A program made the translations under genes and the position numbers. Below the pieces are notes generated by a model that did no database searches, was not told the origin of the DNA, and saw only the letters and a list, made by a program, of their open reading frames with translations. 64,000 bases of DNA. It comes from Oegoconia quadripuncta. Lineage: Eukaryota > Arthropoda > Insecta > Lepidoptera > Autostichidae. The stretch is taken from the NCBI GenBank assembly GCA_949316235.1, contig OX438744.1, forward strand, positions 36,762,778-36,826,777, given 5' to 3'. This document shows, piece after piece, positions 9,368 through 20,470 of this stretch (position 1 is the stretch's first letter; the number at the start of each line of letters is the position of its first letter).

Positions 9368-9785
9368 AAATGCTTTATTTTGTAGGTACACAGGCAACAG
9401 TTATAATAGTCAGATGTTACATTTTTAAAGCTACTGGTTATTCATAAGGCAATATTCCTCTGAGAAGAACAAGCAAGAAACTCGAGAGGTTGCTCTTTAA
9501 AAAAAAGGTTTTTATATTACAAAAAGGCAAAATAATATTTCATTTTTAATTGTGAAATAGCCTGGTTATGCGGACGAGCTGGTTATGTCCATGAATGTCT
9601 ATCATCTAAATAATCTGATATTTTATAATATGCTTTCTTAATAAGTTTCTGTTTTATAGTATCTTTAAATTTATTGAAAGGAAGATTTTGTATATCAACA
9701 GGAACCTTATAAGTTGTTTAACCTTAGTAGTTGTTTAGTGTGGAACTAAATGGCTCTGTGTGTATGACCAAAATTTATTTATTTA
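9366..9785 (-). mobile_element. LINE-1 3' end with C-terminal codons; adjacent SINE-A tail
   Basis: Minus strand 9590-9710 reads through YKVPVDIQNLPFNKFKD and AYYKISDYLDDRHSWT to a stop, the C-terminal end of a jockey/CR1-type reverse transcriptase protein. The 3' UTR with TTCTTGCTTGTTCTTCTCAG follows to 9366. At about 9727-9785 a plus-strand SINE-A tail fragment (GTGGAACTAAATGGC) abuts the coding side. Confidence 0.75.
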
Positions 9786-10132
9786 TAGTTAGGAGTCTCC
9801 ATCTTTTTAATAGGCTTTTTACAGTCGGGTTTTTGATTTTTTTATATTAGGTGGTTACTGATACAAGTTTTGTCTACAAGGTTCTAGGTTTATGCGAAGT
9901 ATCTAACTGTAGAAATTTTACTCCAATCATGTCTTTTAGCTGTCGGCTGCTGTCGGGTTCAGTTTAATTAAATTTTAATTAATTTCAGCGTCTTCCTAGA
10001 TGTCTCCGGGCAAAGTATAAGCTGGCGGTTCTCTCTAGTGATAAATTACCATCTCGCTATTATAATTCATCTTTATACCTGTGTGTGTTTGTATATTAAA
10101 CAACATGGTAGAGAGGTGAAATGTGGAGCTAG

Positions 10133-10437
10133 TGTTTTTTTTTATGCACAACGGGTTGTTACTTGACCTCAATCACACCTGATGTTAAGTGAATATGAGG
10201 TCGAAGGGGGATGCGTACTAACCCGGAAACCCCAACACATTTGGGGGACTGGCTATCTTATCTCTGACAACCGGAACACAATAATGCTATGAACAATGCT
10301 GTTTGGCGGCAGATTTATAGATAAGCTGGTGGTAGCTAGCCAGGCGGACATTTAAAATGCCCTACCACCAACCAAACCGATTACTTAGACATGTACCCCG
10401 CTGGGGATCGAACCCGCGACCTCCGAATCGTAAACTC
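10133..10437 (-). mobile_element. SINE-C, near full length
   Basis: T-run at 10133-10143, then the whole family order back to the B-box GGTTCGATCCC near 10407. The head ends early at 10437, where a GTTGTTGTTGT tract begins. Confidence 0.85.
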
Positions 10438-10547
10438 AAGTTGTAACTCGTAAAGTTGTTGTTGTTGTAACTCGTAAAGTCAAGTAGTGGCGCACTCAAA
10501 ATAATCTTTTTTTTTTATGTCCTCGATTTTTTATTTGAAACACATAG

Positions 10548-10880
10548 GGTGTTTGTTACCTCTTCACGTCTAAAGGGCTAGACGGATTTGGATGAAATTT
10601 GGTTGATAGACAGATTATGACCGGGATAAACGTATAGGCAAAATTTTGCTAGACCGATTTTGACGAATATTCCACGCGAACGAAATCGCGGGCAACAACT
10701 ACAATTATAAATGCGAAAGTATGTGTGTGTGTGTTTGTTACCTCTTCATGCCTAAACGACTGAAAGGATTTAGATGAAATTTAGTTCTTAGACATATTAG
10801 GACCGGAATTAACATACCTAACTTAAGCAAATCTTTTTGAAATATTCCACGCAAACGAGGTCGCGGGCAACGGCAAGTTA
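10548..10880 (+). mobile_element. Two head-to-tail Helitron-like units
   Basis: The first unit ends with ATCGCGGGCAACAACTA (about 10703) and is directly followed by the start ATTATAAATGCGAAAGTATG of the second, which ends at GTCGCGGGCAACGGCAAG near 10878. Both carry CCTCTTCA and ATTTGGATGAAATTT-type words. The layout resembles tandem Helitrons of the family seen at 16167-16320. Confidence 0.55.
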
Positions 10881-10963
10881 CTTTATAGGATTGACTGGCA
10901 ATTTTAGTCCCTAAAATAATAAAACAATTGAAGTTTTACGGTCTCTTCTTTTACATCATAAAA

Positions 10964-11203
10964 CCGACGACCGATTGGTGTAGTGGATAGTGACCCTGTC
11001 AGCGAAACCAACGGTTGCGGGTTCGAATCCCGCGACGGGTAAATGTTTGTGTGATGAATATGAACATTTATTCCTGAGTCATGGATGTTTATATAAATAT
11101 TTATGTATGTTTATCCGTTATCTAGTATCCATAGCACAAGCTTTGCTTAGTTTGGGACTAGATGATTGGTGTAAGTGTCCGAAATATTTATTATTTATTA
11201 TAT
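10964..11203 (+). mobile_element. SINE-B, intact copy
   Basis: Head GACGACCGATTGGTGTAGTG, B-box GGTTCGAATCC, body, and TTAGTTTGGGACTAGATG before a TTATTATTTATTA tail. Almost identical to the copy at 19774-20022, so both inserted recently. The apparent 71-codon frame inside is a by-product. Confidence 0.9.
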
Positions 11204-12514
11204 GATTATAACCTTACGAAGCTATATAGTTGTAAAAAAATATAAATTGAAAATTTTAAAATACCCGAAGGATTTTGTATACCTAATACTCGTATCATCC
11301 AGGTATACAAAGCAAAAAATAAAATTTACGCACGACGGGATGGCATTTGACCTCAATCACACCTGACGATGAACCGAGAACCTGTCACCATTAAGAATGA
11401 AAGACTACAGACAAGCTTTGCAGACAAGAAATTCATTTGTATTCATAGATTTAGGTGAAATTGCTACAATAAAACGTTTAGTTGCTACACAAAATGGTAT
11501 AGGAATTTCATAAAGGCACTTACCGAAGCGAGACAACATGAGTACGCACTTGGCTCAAGCATCGTAGAGGTTCTCAAACTGTTTTATAAAATAAATAGCA
11601 CTTTAATATGAATTTATCTATGAATAATAATTTGTTTCTTAGGTAATGCCGAAGTTACACCATTCACTTTTGTATATTTTGTATAAATAAATAAATAGTT
11701 TCACACACATACAATATTTCTACTAAGATATGAACACAAAACAGTTCACAGTGTTCAGAATACCTCACAATATATCAAACTTTCTGTGTGCGACAGCCGT
11801 ACAAATAGAGTGGAAAGCTTTATTTAATCCATCTCACGACACAAACAACCTGATTGTTATGATTCGATTCATTCGATACAAAGAGAGTTACCTTATAAAG
11901 GAAAAAAAACATTAAAACAAATGGGAAAACAATAATAAAATACTGCCACACATCTTTCAAAGCTATAACAAATTATTTTACAAAACAATAATACCAAAAA
12001 AATATAAATAAAAAATTGTGGAATTCCTAATAGGTAATCATTTTTTGAGAACTTGACTTGAACGCTGCCGTGTTGGAGTAAGTTTTCTGACTCGACCTTC
12101 GACTTCATCCTATATCAATTTGTTACAATGAAAGTTTGAGAGGCGCTGTGGTAAGTGGAAAGATGAGACGTTGCTGTAAAGGCGCCGTTCCACCCGTGAT
12201 GGTTAATTAGCATTTTCGTGAGGAGGGGGGTTTAACACCCTCCTTGTGAGCTGTATACTTGTACTTACATATGCCTATATTTATAGCAGGTATTTTCATT
12301 AGAATCGCAGTTTTATTGCGATCTGTTTATAATTTATTTTGTTCAGGCAGACCGTGTAGGTGGACATTCACCACAATTTTTGTTTTGCCCAATGCCCATC
12401 TGTCGGGATATATTAGATTAGGTACATTTATTTAAATTAATTTTACAATGTCCTATCATACATAAAATTTCGTAATTTTTTTTTCTTTTTATACATACAT
12501 ACAAAACATCGCCT
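11204..12514. other. Unassigned; SINE-C stub and short hairpins
   Basis: A 3' stub of SINE-C on the minus strand lies at 11328-11368 (GACCTCAATCACACCTGA). AATAAATAAATAG at about 11685 could be a LINE tail. No gene was recognised. Small frames at 11730-12108 lack motifs. Confidence 0.4.
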
Positions 12515-12735
12515 ATCACTATTGGGGTGGTCAGATTTATCCCAAACGTTAGCGTTTGGGTGTTCAAATATGCTTGATTCTCCATGGTGCCGAAATATAC
12601 AGAAATGCACACGTGACAGGGAATGAGCCCCTCGACGTTAAAATGTGCAAACATTTTTTTTTTTTTGGTGGAATGTCCCATAGTCGCCTTCAACGACACC
12701 CACGGAAAGAGACGGGTTGGTCCTATTCTTCTTTC
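12515..12735 (-). repeat. Repeat F
   Basis: Minus strand: AGGACCAACCCGTCTC, CGACTATGGGACATTCC, CGTGTGCATTTCTG and TTTGGGATAAATCTGACCAC in the family order. The 113-codon frame across it is not a gene. Confidence 0.6.
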
Positions 12736-12977
12736 GTGCCAAAATTCACAATTAATCATGAAATATTAGAACATAAAATAATAATTATTAATAATTTTGT
12801 AATATAAAAACCTTTTTTTTTTAAGAGCAACCTCTCGAGTTTCTTGCTTGTTCTTCTCAGGGGTAAGTTACCTTTTGAACAAGCAGTAGCTTTAAAAATG
12901 AAAAATCTGACTATTTTAAGTGTACCCTGTTTACCTACAAAATAAAACATTTTTGATTTGATTTGATTGATTTGAAT
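12736..12977 (+). mobile_element. LINE-1 3' UTR with (TTGAT)n tail
   Basis: AGAGCAACCTCTCGAGTTTC, TTCTTGCTTGTTCTTCTCAG and AATAAAACATTTTTGATTTG, ending in TTGAT units. It joins directly onto repeat F. No coding sequence remains. Confidence 0.75.
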
Positions 12978-13625
12978 TATTAATTGAATTGTTTATTTAT
13001 TGTATATTCTGAATTGACGGATTATTGAATTGTACTATTTTAGCATCGATGGATAATTGAATTGTTTACTTATTGAATAAAATTTAAGAATTTAATAGAC
13101 TCAATGTTAATAATGTTTATAAAATATTCCCGCCTAAACACCCAGAAAGCAGTTTATTGGTCTAGATTACCATGGTCTTCTCAGCTCTTCTCAGTAGTGG
13201 TCGCGTTCCGAGCTAGTGGTAGTTTAAAAAACAAGTGACGTTCATAAGTGCATATTGTATTGCCTACATGAATAAATGATTTTCATTTCATTTCATTTGG
13301 GTACTTTTTATCCCATAATTTCAACTCTCGTGGGAAGATAACCTAATTTGACAAGTTATCTTATCTAAATTTTGAAGCTTCCGAGCATTGTTCGAAAATG
13401 AATATACGAGCATTTTTAAGGGGCCTAGAGGCCGATTAATCACTAGTATTTAGAGCCTGTAAAACTATCGGACAGTCGGGTTATTAATGGACTGGACCGT
13501 GAGGGAGGCGCGGCGGGGGGAGGGGACAGATGGTCCAGTAAATATAGCTTTTTATTCAAATAACGATTGTTTCTGGATTATTACCTTTCTTACATAACGA
13601 TGTTTCATGTAGGTATTCTTATTTA
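12978..13625. other. Unassigned; includes a LINE-type 3' tail
   Basis: At 13225-13305 ACATGAATAAATGATTTTCA plus ATTTC repeats looks like another LINE 3' end. The remainder has no recognisable feature apart from a G-rich patch at 13505-13525. Confidence 0.4.
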
Positions 13626-13790
13626 CTAGTTTTCCGCCCGCGGCTTCGCCTACGTGGAATTACTTTGTCGCGGATATGTATAATTTGTTAATCCCGAGGG
13701 AACTACCTACTCACTCTATTGGGATAAATATCCTATTTCTTAATCCAGGGTATATTATACCTATACAGGGTGAATTTTTCAAGTGGTCGT
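13626..13790 (-). mobile_element. Helitron 3' end
   Basis: Begins with CTAG at 13626-13629 next to TTTTCCGCCCGCGGCTTCGC, the inverted form of the GC-rich hairpin plus CTAG that ends this family. The 5' terminus (TCTAACTAATATTATAAAT-type) was not found, so the copy is truncated. Confidence 0.6.
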
Positions 13791-13967
13791 GGATGGTCAA
13801 ATCTGAAACTATGAGGAATAGTGGAAAGTACTCAAGTAAGTCTCGGACCTGATTTTGATGAAAACTAAAACGGCAGCATTCGATCAAGCAATCGAACCCG
13901 TTCATTAAAAATATACTACTGTATTATTACACCATTCGACAGTGTCGCAAATAAGGAACGAATTCTG

Positions 13968-14061
13968 GGAAGTAACGACATACGGCATTCCTTTCACCGT
14001 GATTGAACAACAAACAAACAAATAAACAAACACGCCGGCGAAGCCGCGGCCGTAAAGCTAG
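13968..14061 (+). mobile_element. Helitron 3' end, second orientation
   Basis: GCCGGCGAAGCCGCGGCCGT then AAAGCTAG ends at 14061, followed by T as expected. Left of it, TTCACCGTGATTGAACAACA and CAAACAAACAAATAAAC belong to the same family in inverted order, so the segment is a rearranged pair of fragments. Confidence 0.55.
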
Positions 14062-14182
14062 TATATATTATAGGTCTAAAGAAGAAAAGAATGATAAAGG
14101 TTGCGGGAAGTCGCTGGATGCAGGCCGCTTCCAGCCGTTCGCTCTGGATATCTACGGATAGATCCATGTCCATCAATTTAAC

Positions 14183-14511
14183 CGCCGCCGTGGCTCAATG
14201 TAAACAACATTGAGTTTACGATTCGGAGGTCGCGGGTTCGATCCCCAGCGGGGTACATGTTTAAGTACTCGGTTTGGTAGGTGGTAGGGCATTTTAAATG
14301 CCCGCCTGGCTACCTACCACCATCTTATCTAAATCTGCCGCCAAGCAGTAATGTTAACAGCATTGTTGTGTTCCGGTTGTCAGAGATAAGATAGCCAGTT
14401 CCCCCAAATGTGTTGGGGTTTCTGGGTCAGTACACTTCCACCTTCGACCTCATCTTCACTTAACATCAGGTGTGATTGAGGTCAAGTACCAACTCGTTGT
14501 GCATAAAAAAA
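14183..14511 (+). mobile_element. SINE-C, full-length copy
   Basis: CCGCCGCCGTGGCTCAATGT at the start, B-box GGTTCGATCCC at 14236, and poly(A) at 14504-14511. This is a good reference copy on the plus strand. Confidence 0.9.
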
Positions 14512-14744
14512 ATGTTCAGGAGTGCACGTCCTGTGGCTGATATGATAATGATGATATGAGGATTTCACTCATAGTAATAACATAAATTGAAGATTCAGAA
14601 AACCCCAGAGGAACTAAAACATTAATGTCATCCATACAAAGCAACTAAGTTTAGAGTTATCTTCGACAAGGCTGTACTGATTTTCATTGAACATGGCTAA
14701 GAAAGTTTACTTTAGTTTAATGTTAAATATAAAAAAAACGTCAA

Positions 14745-14820
14745 ATCCGACCACGCATTGTATCCGGACAAAAACTGGACATACATAACACCTGTCGTTT
14801 TCTGTCGGGGGTTAATTTAT
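14745..14820 (+). repeat. Repeat Q
   Basis: ACATAACACCTGTCGTTTTC is shared with 32635-32700 and 56140-56200. Class unknown. Confidence 0.45.
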
Positions 14821-14932
14821 TTTCATCAGAATCTTGTTTCAATCGTATTTAATTGAGCATCTTCGTTCTTCGGGTTTTATTTTTCTTCCTCCTTATTTTT
14901 GGTAGTCTCAACAAATAAATGTAAACACAGTG

Positions 14933-15194
14933 AAGAGGGTTTATTCCGTCCAGTGGCACCTTCATTGGATAAAACTAAATAATAAAAAAAAACGTTCTAA
15001 TCTGCATTTGAGAAGCCTGAAGGCTAAATAATACATAAAATACAGTTATTTTCGAGAATTTGATAAAAACGGCCACTCTTTTTTTTAAACGTAAATTCTG
15101 AAAAATAATTAAGGTAGTATTTATAATTAGCTTTTAAGCTTATCGAGTGCAGGTCAGAGCGATTTTTTTGATTTATTACGAAATGAACCCTCTT
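14933..15194. mobile_element. MITE M1
   Basis: Ends AAGAGGGTTTATTCCGTC (from 14933) and its near complement ACGAAATGAACCCTCTT (to 15194) form terminal inverted repeats. The interior carries further imperfect inverted segments, AAGCCTGAAGGCTAAATAAT and ATTTATAATTAGCTTTTAAG. Related copies are at 35905-36385 and 48465-48545. No coding sequence. Confidence 0.65.
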
Positions 15195-15289
15195 TGGGGC
15201 CTCATATTATTATATTTTAAAGAGAGACACTTTCCCACGTTGCCCTGAAATCCAATTAAAACTGGTTATTAAACTATTATTAAACTATT

Positions 15290-15321
15290 AATGTGATTTT
15301 GATATTAATCAAAATCACATT
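15290..15321. repeat. Perfect 14-bp hairpin
   Basis: AATGTGATTTTGAT and its exact complement are separated by four bases. Function unknown. Confidence 0.6.
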
Positions 15322-15479
15322 CTTGTTGTCCATTTCTTTGAGAGAATAAACAAGTTATCAATTTGGTTTCGTCACAATATTACTGCGACAAAGGAGAAAA
15401 GATTGTGAGCGACCCCTTTTTGAGAATATCCAAGACATGTTTACGGTAAACCTGAATGTCAACCTGTTGTCATTATTGT

Positions 15480-15800
15480 ACTACTTTCCGTCCGCGGCTT
15501 CGCATGCGTTGAATTATTTTATCGAGGACATATTTTATCTCATCTGGTCATGTATCGTCTCATCTTATCCTTTCCGGTTCTTGGCCAATATCAGTCTATG
15601 ATTTCCGGCAGTTGGGGTATACAAAATAGCATTCGGGAATTATTTTATACTTTCCGTGGAATTAATTCTATATGGCCCCAGGCTAACAGACTTACTTTTT
15701 TTTTAATTTATGTTCGCCTAACTTTTTTTGTAAATGAAAGGAGATACCGTCCCATTGAAATTTCAGTACGATCGGTTCAATAGTTTTTTATGTAATTAAG
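15480..15800 (-). mobile_element. Degenerate Helitron-family copy
   Basis: CTACTTTCCGTCCGCGGCTT at the left is the inverted family 3' end with CTAC instead of CTAG. Family words CCATTGAAATTTCAGTACGA and CGGTTCAATAG follow near 15755-15780. The 5' terminus was not located. Confidence 0.5.
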
Positions 15801-15984
15801 GTAATAATGGTCAAATGATTGTTTTGATGAAACATTCAGTGACGTAATTGTTGTTTCAGTTCATGGATCAATCGATTGTTGGTAAACAGTTTCAATTTCG
15901 TAAATGGCGAATCGTAATACGTACCAGTATTTAGACGATTTTGTGGTAACGTTTTCGTTTTTTTTTGCGCAGAAACTGGATACA

Positions 15985-16095
15985 GTATGGCTTTGTATGG
16001 AAAAAGTGTGGTGAAAGTCAACATAGAGAAGGTTGGTGTGATTCTCAATAAATGTGACAAATCGAAGATTATCAGGTCGAGTTGGTATACCCCAA
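15985..16095 (-). repeat. Repeat N
   Basis: Minus strand CTGATAATCTTCGATTTGTC and AATCACACCAACCTTCTCTA match 21805-21910 on the plus strand. Possibly LINE 5' or internal sequence. Confidence 0.45.
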
Positions 16096-16166
16096 CTGCC
16101 CAAACTGTAGAAACCCGAATCAAACATTGCCAGTTTATAAAGATTTGGCGCAGACTTCGAAAGAAA

Positions 16167-16320
16167 TCTAACTAATATTATAAATATAGGTAAAACATAT
16201 CCTGGATTAAGACTTGGGGTATGTTTTATCTCGATAAAGTGAGTAGTAAAGGGATAAACGAATTAAACATATCTGCGATAATGTAATTCCACGCATGCGA
16301 AGCCGCGGGCGGAACGCTAG
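16167..16320 (+). mobile_element. Short complete Helitron (154 bp)
   Basis: Starts TCTAACTAATATTATAAAT at 16167 after A, and ends GCCGCGGGCGGAACGCTAG at 16320 before T. The 5' TC, GC-rich hairpin, 3' CTAG and A|T insertion site without TSD are the Helitron hallmarks. It is non-autonomous, with no Rep/helicase. One of the shortest complete members here. Confidence 0.75.
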
Positions 16321-17228
16321 TTTGTTCATATACCAGTGATTAATTACGACAGTGAAAAAGTGAAAAAAAAATAAAAAATGAGGAATTGAGAAATAGGTAC
16401 AGTCTGATACAGAGTAACCCATACAGGCCTGTATAATACAAATTAAATTGTCTCAGAAAATCATCGACGTTTTTGGATATTTTTTTAAATACTTGTTACA
16501 GTTACTGAGTAGTAAAATATACCGAAAGTACTATTGAAAAATATTCATCATTTCCTGAGAAAATTTAGATTGTATTATGCCGGGCTGTATATATGTTTAT
16601 CTGTTTCAGACTGGACAAGCGTTTCAGTGAAATTATTTCTTACTTAGTGGCTGATTTAAGAGATTTTTTGAAGTCTGTTGTGTTTTTTGTTAAAACATTT
16701 TTAACAAGTAAAATCTTATCAGTAAAAAGTGATTCATAAAAGGAGGTATAGAGTGATCATTATTCAAGCTATACCAACTGCAGTTCTTTGAGATAACCCT
16801 CCTGTTTAGACTATCACGCACGTGTGTAAGGTTCGGATATTTCTATAAATTATTTATCCAATTTATTTACTTGTTTATTTTGATATGCTGTGAAACTGAA
16901 TAGCATAACTGAATAGCATCTTTGCCTAACTTTTTAGAATTATACTGCATCTGGTTATACTTTATTTTAATAAAGTGGTAATGGCTTCACCACGCGCCTG
17001 ACTAAGGTTAGAAACCTTCATTGTCAAAATTAGTATAATATTATTTTGGTATTTTTTATTACACAGAAATATAACAAGTAACAGTAAATATATCGTGAAC
17101 TAAATATAATATATTTATTATTATATTATAATAGACGAGCAGCATTACTGCTGGTATGTCTATGTCACAGTGTTGGAAGAGTTCACATTGTTCATTATGT
17201 TGAAATTCAGTCAATATTGAAGTCATCA
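16321..17228. other. Unassigned AT-rich stretch
   Basis: No open frame of note, no LINE tail and no tRNA-like motif. Alternating A/T runs at 17100-17135. Confidence 0.4.
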
Positions 17229-17340
17229 CTAGTTTTTTTTTAATTTATCCAAATTATTCTTGAACGAATTCACTGATTGGGCTGAGACAACCTCTTCCGG
17301 CAGCTTATTCCAGGCCTGAACAACAAGGTTGCTCAGAAAG
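17229..17340 (-). pseudogene. LINE C-terminal fragment (jockey/CR1 type)
   Basis: Minus strand encodes LSNLVVQAWNKLPEEVV followed by SAQSVNSFKNNLDKL and a natural stop at 17229-17231. The W-N-x-LP-E-x-VV-x-A-x-SVN-x-FK-N-x-LD pattern is the usual C-terminus of many non-LTR reverse transcriptase proteins. Only about 36 codons remain. No poly(A) or tandem tail is obvious. Confidence 0.7.
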
Positions 17341-18404
17341 TGATGGGTATAATTAATATATTTTTAGGGTAAATTATTTTGTAATACTACTAACTATATT
17401 TAAATACTTATTGTAATAACTGTAGGTAATATTATGAAACTTAGTTTAGGTATATTCAAGTTTTGGTGTAAAATTAAACCAATTTTGTTCTACTGTTTAT
17501 ATCTTCAATATAGTAACCTGTGGATAAGGTTGCTGGTTGTACAATGATCCACATCATTTTGTAAAACTAGATTAAGTATATAAATTGTGCAGCTGTTTAT
17601 TGTCCTTAATAAAATAAAATAAATAAATCATTGTAGAAAAGCTCGCCAAATTGTGAACTGGATCTAATAAATTGATCTTACTCTTAACGTCAAAAGCGAT
17701 AAGTTTTAAACGTAAAGCTGAACGTAATCCAATTCGTAACCAATGTCAAACTGTCGAACTTACGATTATTCAGAGTCGACAACAAATGGATAAACGTCGT
17801 CGGGAATACGAATGAAGTCAATTGTCTAACGTAAATCTATAATTTTCACATTCGTATTTAAAACAGAACTAATTTTTATACGGTGCAAACATACTTAATG
17901 TACCTAAACTACCCTCAACACCGTTATATCTAAATTATACCGAACCAAGTTTCCTATTCAAAATGCTAAAAGGTAAAGTCGGTAACTCCCGAAACAAGTC
18001 ATCCCGTATCCTCCTTCAAAACGAAGGAAATTACCCAAGACTGATAAGAACTCATTGGAGATGTCTGCTAGAGTAATGTTTCCCTTTCCCCCCCTCTAGC
18101 CCCCTAAGGGGTCCTAAAAGGGCTTATCGTACAAAAGGTATCGACTGTGAGACGGTTCTCCCCTCTTTATAGAATTTTCGGGCTTTCCTCTCGCCGGGTG
18201 TGGGGGGGTTGGCCCCCCTTTTTGCGACGTACATTTTCATTTCCTTCATCTTTCTCCGCTTTAGAGGCAGACAGGGATGCATTGAGGGATGACACCTAAT
18301 TACTAATTTTTCATTTAATACCGGTGTTGAAAAATATCTGTTCATTCTGAATGTGTGTGGAGTGATGTGTGGTTTCGTCACTCAAATAGAATATAATCAA
18401 TCTG
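17341..18404. other. Unassigned; C-rich patch
   Basis: A C-rich run at 18068-18120 and a G/C-rich patch at 18190-18225 stand out. The 85-codon minus-strand frame at 18124-18381 spans these patches and shows no domain. Confidence 0.4.
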
Positions 18405-18620
18405 ACTTATCCCGTAGGTGCGGTCTAAGCGACTAAGAGACTTTACACCAAAAAGAAATCTATAGACTTGTACATTTTAACGACGGGCTATGGGCCTTGT
18501 CACGTGTGCATTCCTGTATATTTCTAACCATGGATGCTGATTCAATCATTAAACTTTTAATGTTTGGATCCCCCAAACACTATTGTTTGGGATATCCCCG
18601 ACCACTGTTGATCCTAGACA
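18405..18620 (+). repeat. Repeat F
   Basis: GCGACTAAGAGACTTTACAC, CACGTGTGCATTCCTGTATA and CCCCCAAACACTATTGTTTG follow the family order. The last includes a short palindrome, CCAAACA-CTAT-TGTTTGG. Confidence 0.6.
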
Positions 18621-18789
18621 ATAAAAGTGTGGACGCGGGATTGTAAATGGCACTATAGCGTCAAAACGACTGAAAATAACAATTGCATTGTATTGTTTTA
18701 GTAAGATATCGATTACTGATTTCGCTTCCGTTCAATCTTTTTCTCTGTAAATCAGCGAAATAGTATCCTTGGAAGGATACAGTTCATAA

Positions 18790-19120
18790 CTTCAAACTTC
18801 AACCGTTTATTTCAATGTAAGATACATGATATAATTTGTTGATAGTCAATTTAAATCTACTGGAAATAATTAAAGTTTATTGCATTTATATGTCAGTCAG
18901 TATGTCCAAGCTACTACCGCTTCGGAAAGGGAAATTTTATGTGGTAATCATAAGAAGTGGCGCAAGAAACCTACAGGATCATTGTCCTTTTTTTTAATAT
19001 AAAGTATACAACTAATATAATATTATAATTTTGGGGAGTTGGTCGAAGTACATCAAACGTGTTTGTCATTCAGATATCACTAATTTTGGAATAAGCTTTT
19101 TTTGATGTTGTTATGACATG
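18790..19120 (-). mobile_element. LINE-2 3' end
   Basis: Minus strand: end of coding, then CTCCCCAAAATTATAATATT, a TTCTTGCGCCACTTCTTATG-type segment, GGTAGTAGCTTGGACATACT, and GAAATAAACGGTTGAAG at the 3' end. The coding side is too diverged to read. More complete coding is seen at 20160-20470. Confidence 0.7.
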
Positions 19121-19304
19121 ATCTTTACATTTTTTCTCAGTTAGATTTTTTCTCAAATTTATGATAATAGGATAATAGTGACCTCTTCAAGGTCAATTTA
19201 TATTTAATTCACATTTGCGCTATTAATTTATCGATATGTTTATATAATTACGATACAACAAGTTACTCAATTGTATATACATTGGTAGATTCATTAAAAT
19301 ATTT

Positions 19305-19602
19305 TTTTTATTTTTTATACACAAGGGGTTAGCATCAATCACACCTGATGTTAAGTGAAGGTGAGGGCGAAGGTGGTAGTGAGTAGTGGTAGTGGTACTG
19401 ACCCGGAAACCTTATCTTATTTGGGGGACTGGCTATATAACAATGACATTAACATTGCTGTTTGGCGGCAGATTTAGATACGATGGTGGTCGCTAGCTAG
19501 GCGGACATTTAACCGAGTACTAAATATATACCTCGCTGGGGATCGAACCCGCGACCTCCGAATCGTAAACCCAATGTTGTTTACATTGAGCCACGAAGGC
19601 GG
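19305..19602 (-). mobile_element. SINE-C, diverged copy
   Basis: Contains CAATCACACCTGATGTTAAG, GGGGGACTGGCTAT and CGCTGGGGATCGAACCCGCG, with internal deletions relative to 14183-14511. A small duplication GTGAGTAGTGGTAGTGGTAC lies at 19380-19398. Confidence 0.8.
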
Positions 19603-19604
19603 TT

Positions 19605-19773
19605 AAAAAATCTATAAATAGCCGTGTATGGTCTATCTAGTTTCTGTTCCTCTCCAGCTGTCCGTTCACATAATATGCTTTAATTGTTAGTAAACATATT
19701 TCGTAGCTAGTGCCTAAGTTTTATAGACTTTATGTATGTGTGTGGCTGGAGTAAACGCTTTATCTATCTATCT
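19605..19773 (+). mobile_element. LINE-4 3' end with (TATC)n tail
   Basis: ATGTATGTGTGTGGCTGGAG then TAAACGCTTTATC and a TATC tail ending exactly where SINE-B starts. This suggests SINE-B inserted at the tail. Confidence 0.6.
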
Positions 19774-20022
19774 TCCGACGACCGATTGGTGTAGTGGATA
19801 GTGACCCTGTCAGCGAAACCAACGGTTGCGGGTTCGAATCCCGCGACGGGTAAATGTTTGTGTGATGAATATGAACATTTATTCCTGAGTCATGGATGTT
19901 TATATAAATATTTATGTATGTTTATCCGTTACCTAGTATCCATAGCACAAGCTTTGCTTAGTTTGGGACTAGATGATTGGTGTAAGTGTCCGAAATATTT
20001 ATTTATTATTATTATTATTATC
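19774..20022 (+). mobile_element. SINE-B, intact copy
   Basis: Nearly the same sequence as 10964-11203; one visible difference is TTATCCGTTACCTAG instead of TTATCTAG. Ends in a (TTA)n tail. Confidence 0.9.
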
Positions 20023-20159
20023 TAATAATGATAGAAGGTCACAACTACTTTCAGAGTGAGCAAAGTTAATACATCATTTATGGGACACTGTATACGCTTT
20101 TATAACCTTATACCTGAGAATATCATTAATCTAAATGAAAAACAATTAAAAACCCTGTC

Positions 20160-20470
20160 AAAACAACATTAACAAAAAACCTACCTGAATGACAAAAACG
20201 CTTGGTATACTTCGCCCAGCTCCCAAAAATTATAAAATTGTATTAGTTGTATACTTTTATATATATTAAAAAAAAGAAAAGAAAAGAAAAATGATCCTGT
20301 GGGTTTCTTGCGCCGCTTCTTTTCCCACAGATGATTTCCCTTTCCGAAGCGGTGGTAGCTTAGACATACTGACTGACCGAAAAATGCTATATCCAATAGA
20401 TTTAAATTGACATTCAACAAATGGTATCATGTATCTTACGTTGAAATAAATGCAAGAATTACATCGTACC
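20160..20470 (+). mobile_element. LINE-2 3' end with last codons
   Basis: At 20185-20235 the plus strand reads LNDKNAWYTSPSSQKL to a stop, matching the LINE-1 ending DYLDD in position and style. The 3' UTR with AGAAAAGAAAAATGATCCTG, GGTAGCTTAGACATACTGAC and GTTGAAATAAATGCAAG follows. Jockey/CR1-type family. Confidence 0.75.

Noticed and set aside
10990..11205. 71-codon frame almost identical to one at 19801-20025 and 21578-21820, looking like a conserved small protein
   Set aside because: All three lie inside SINE-B copies; the conservation is that of the repeat.
12418..12759. 113-codon minus-strand frame
   Set aside because: It runs through repeat F and into LINE-1 sequence, so it is a chance frame.
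14183..14260. tRNA-like sequence with B-box (and the many similar heads of SINE-A, B, C and D)
   Set aside because: They are the 5' parts of longer repeats with conserved non-tRNA bodies, and no proper acceptor stem or terminator follows.
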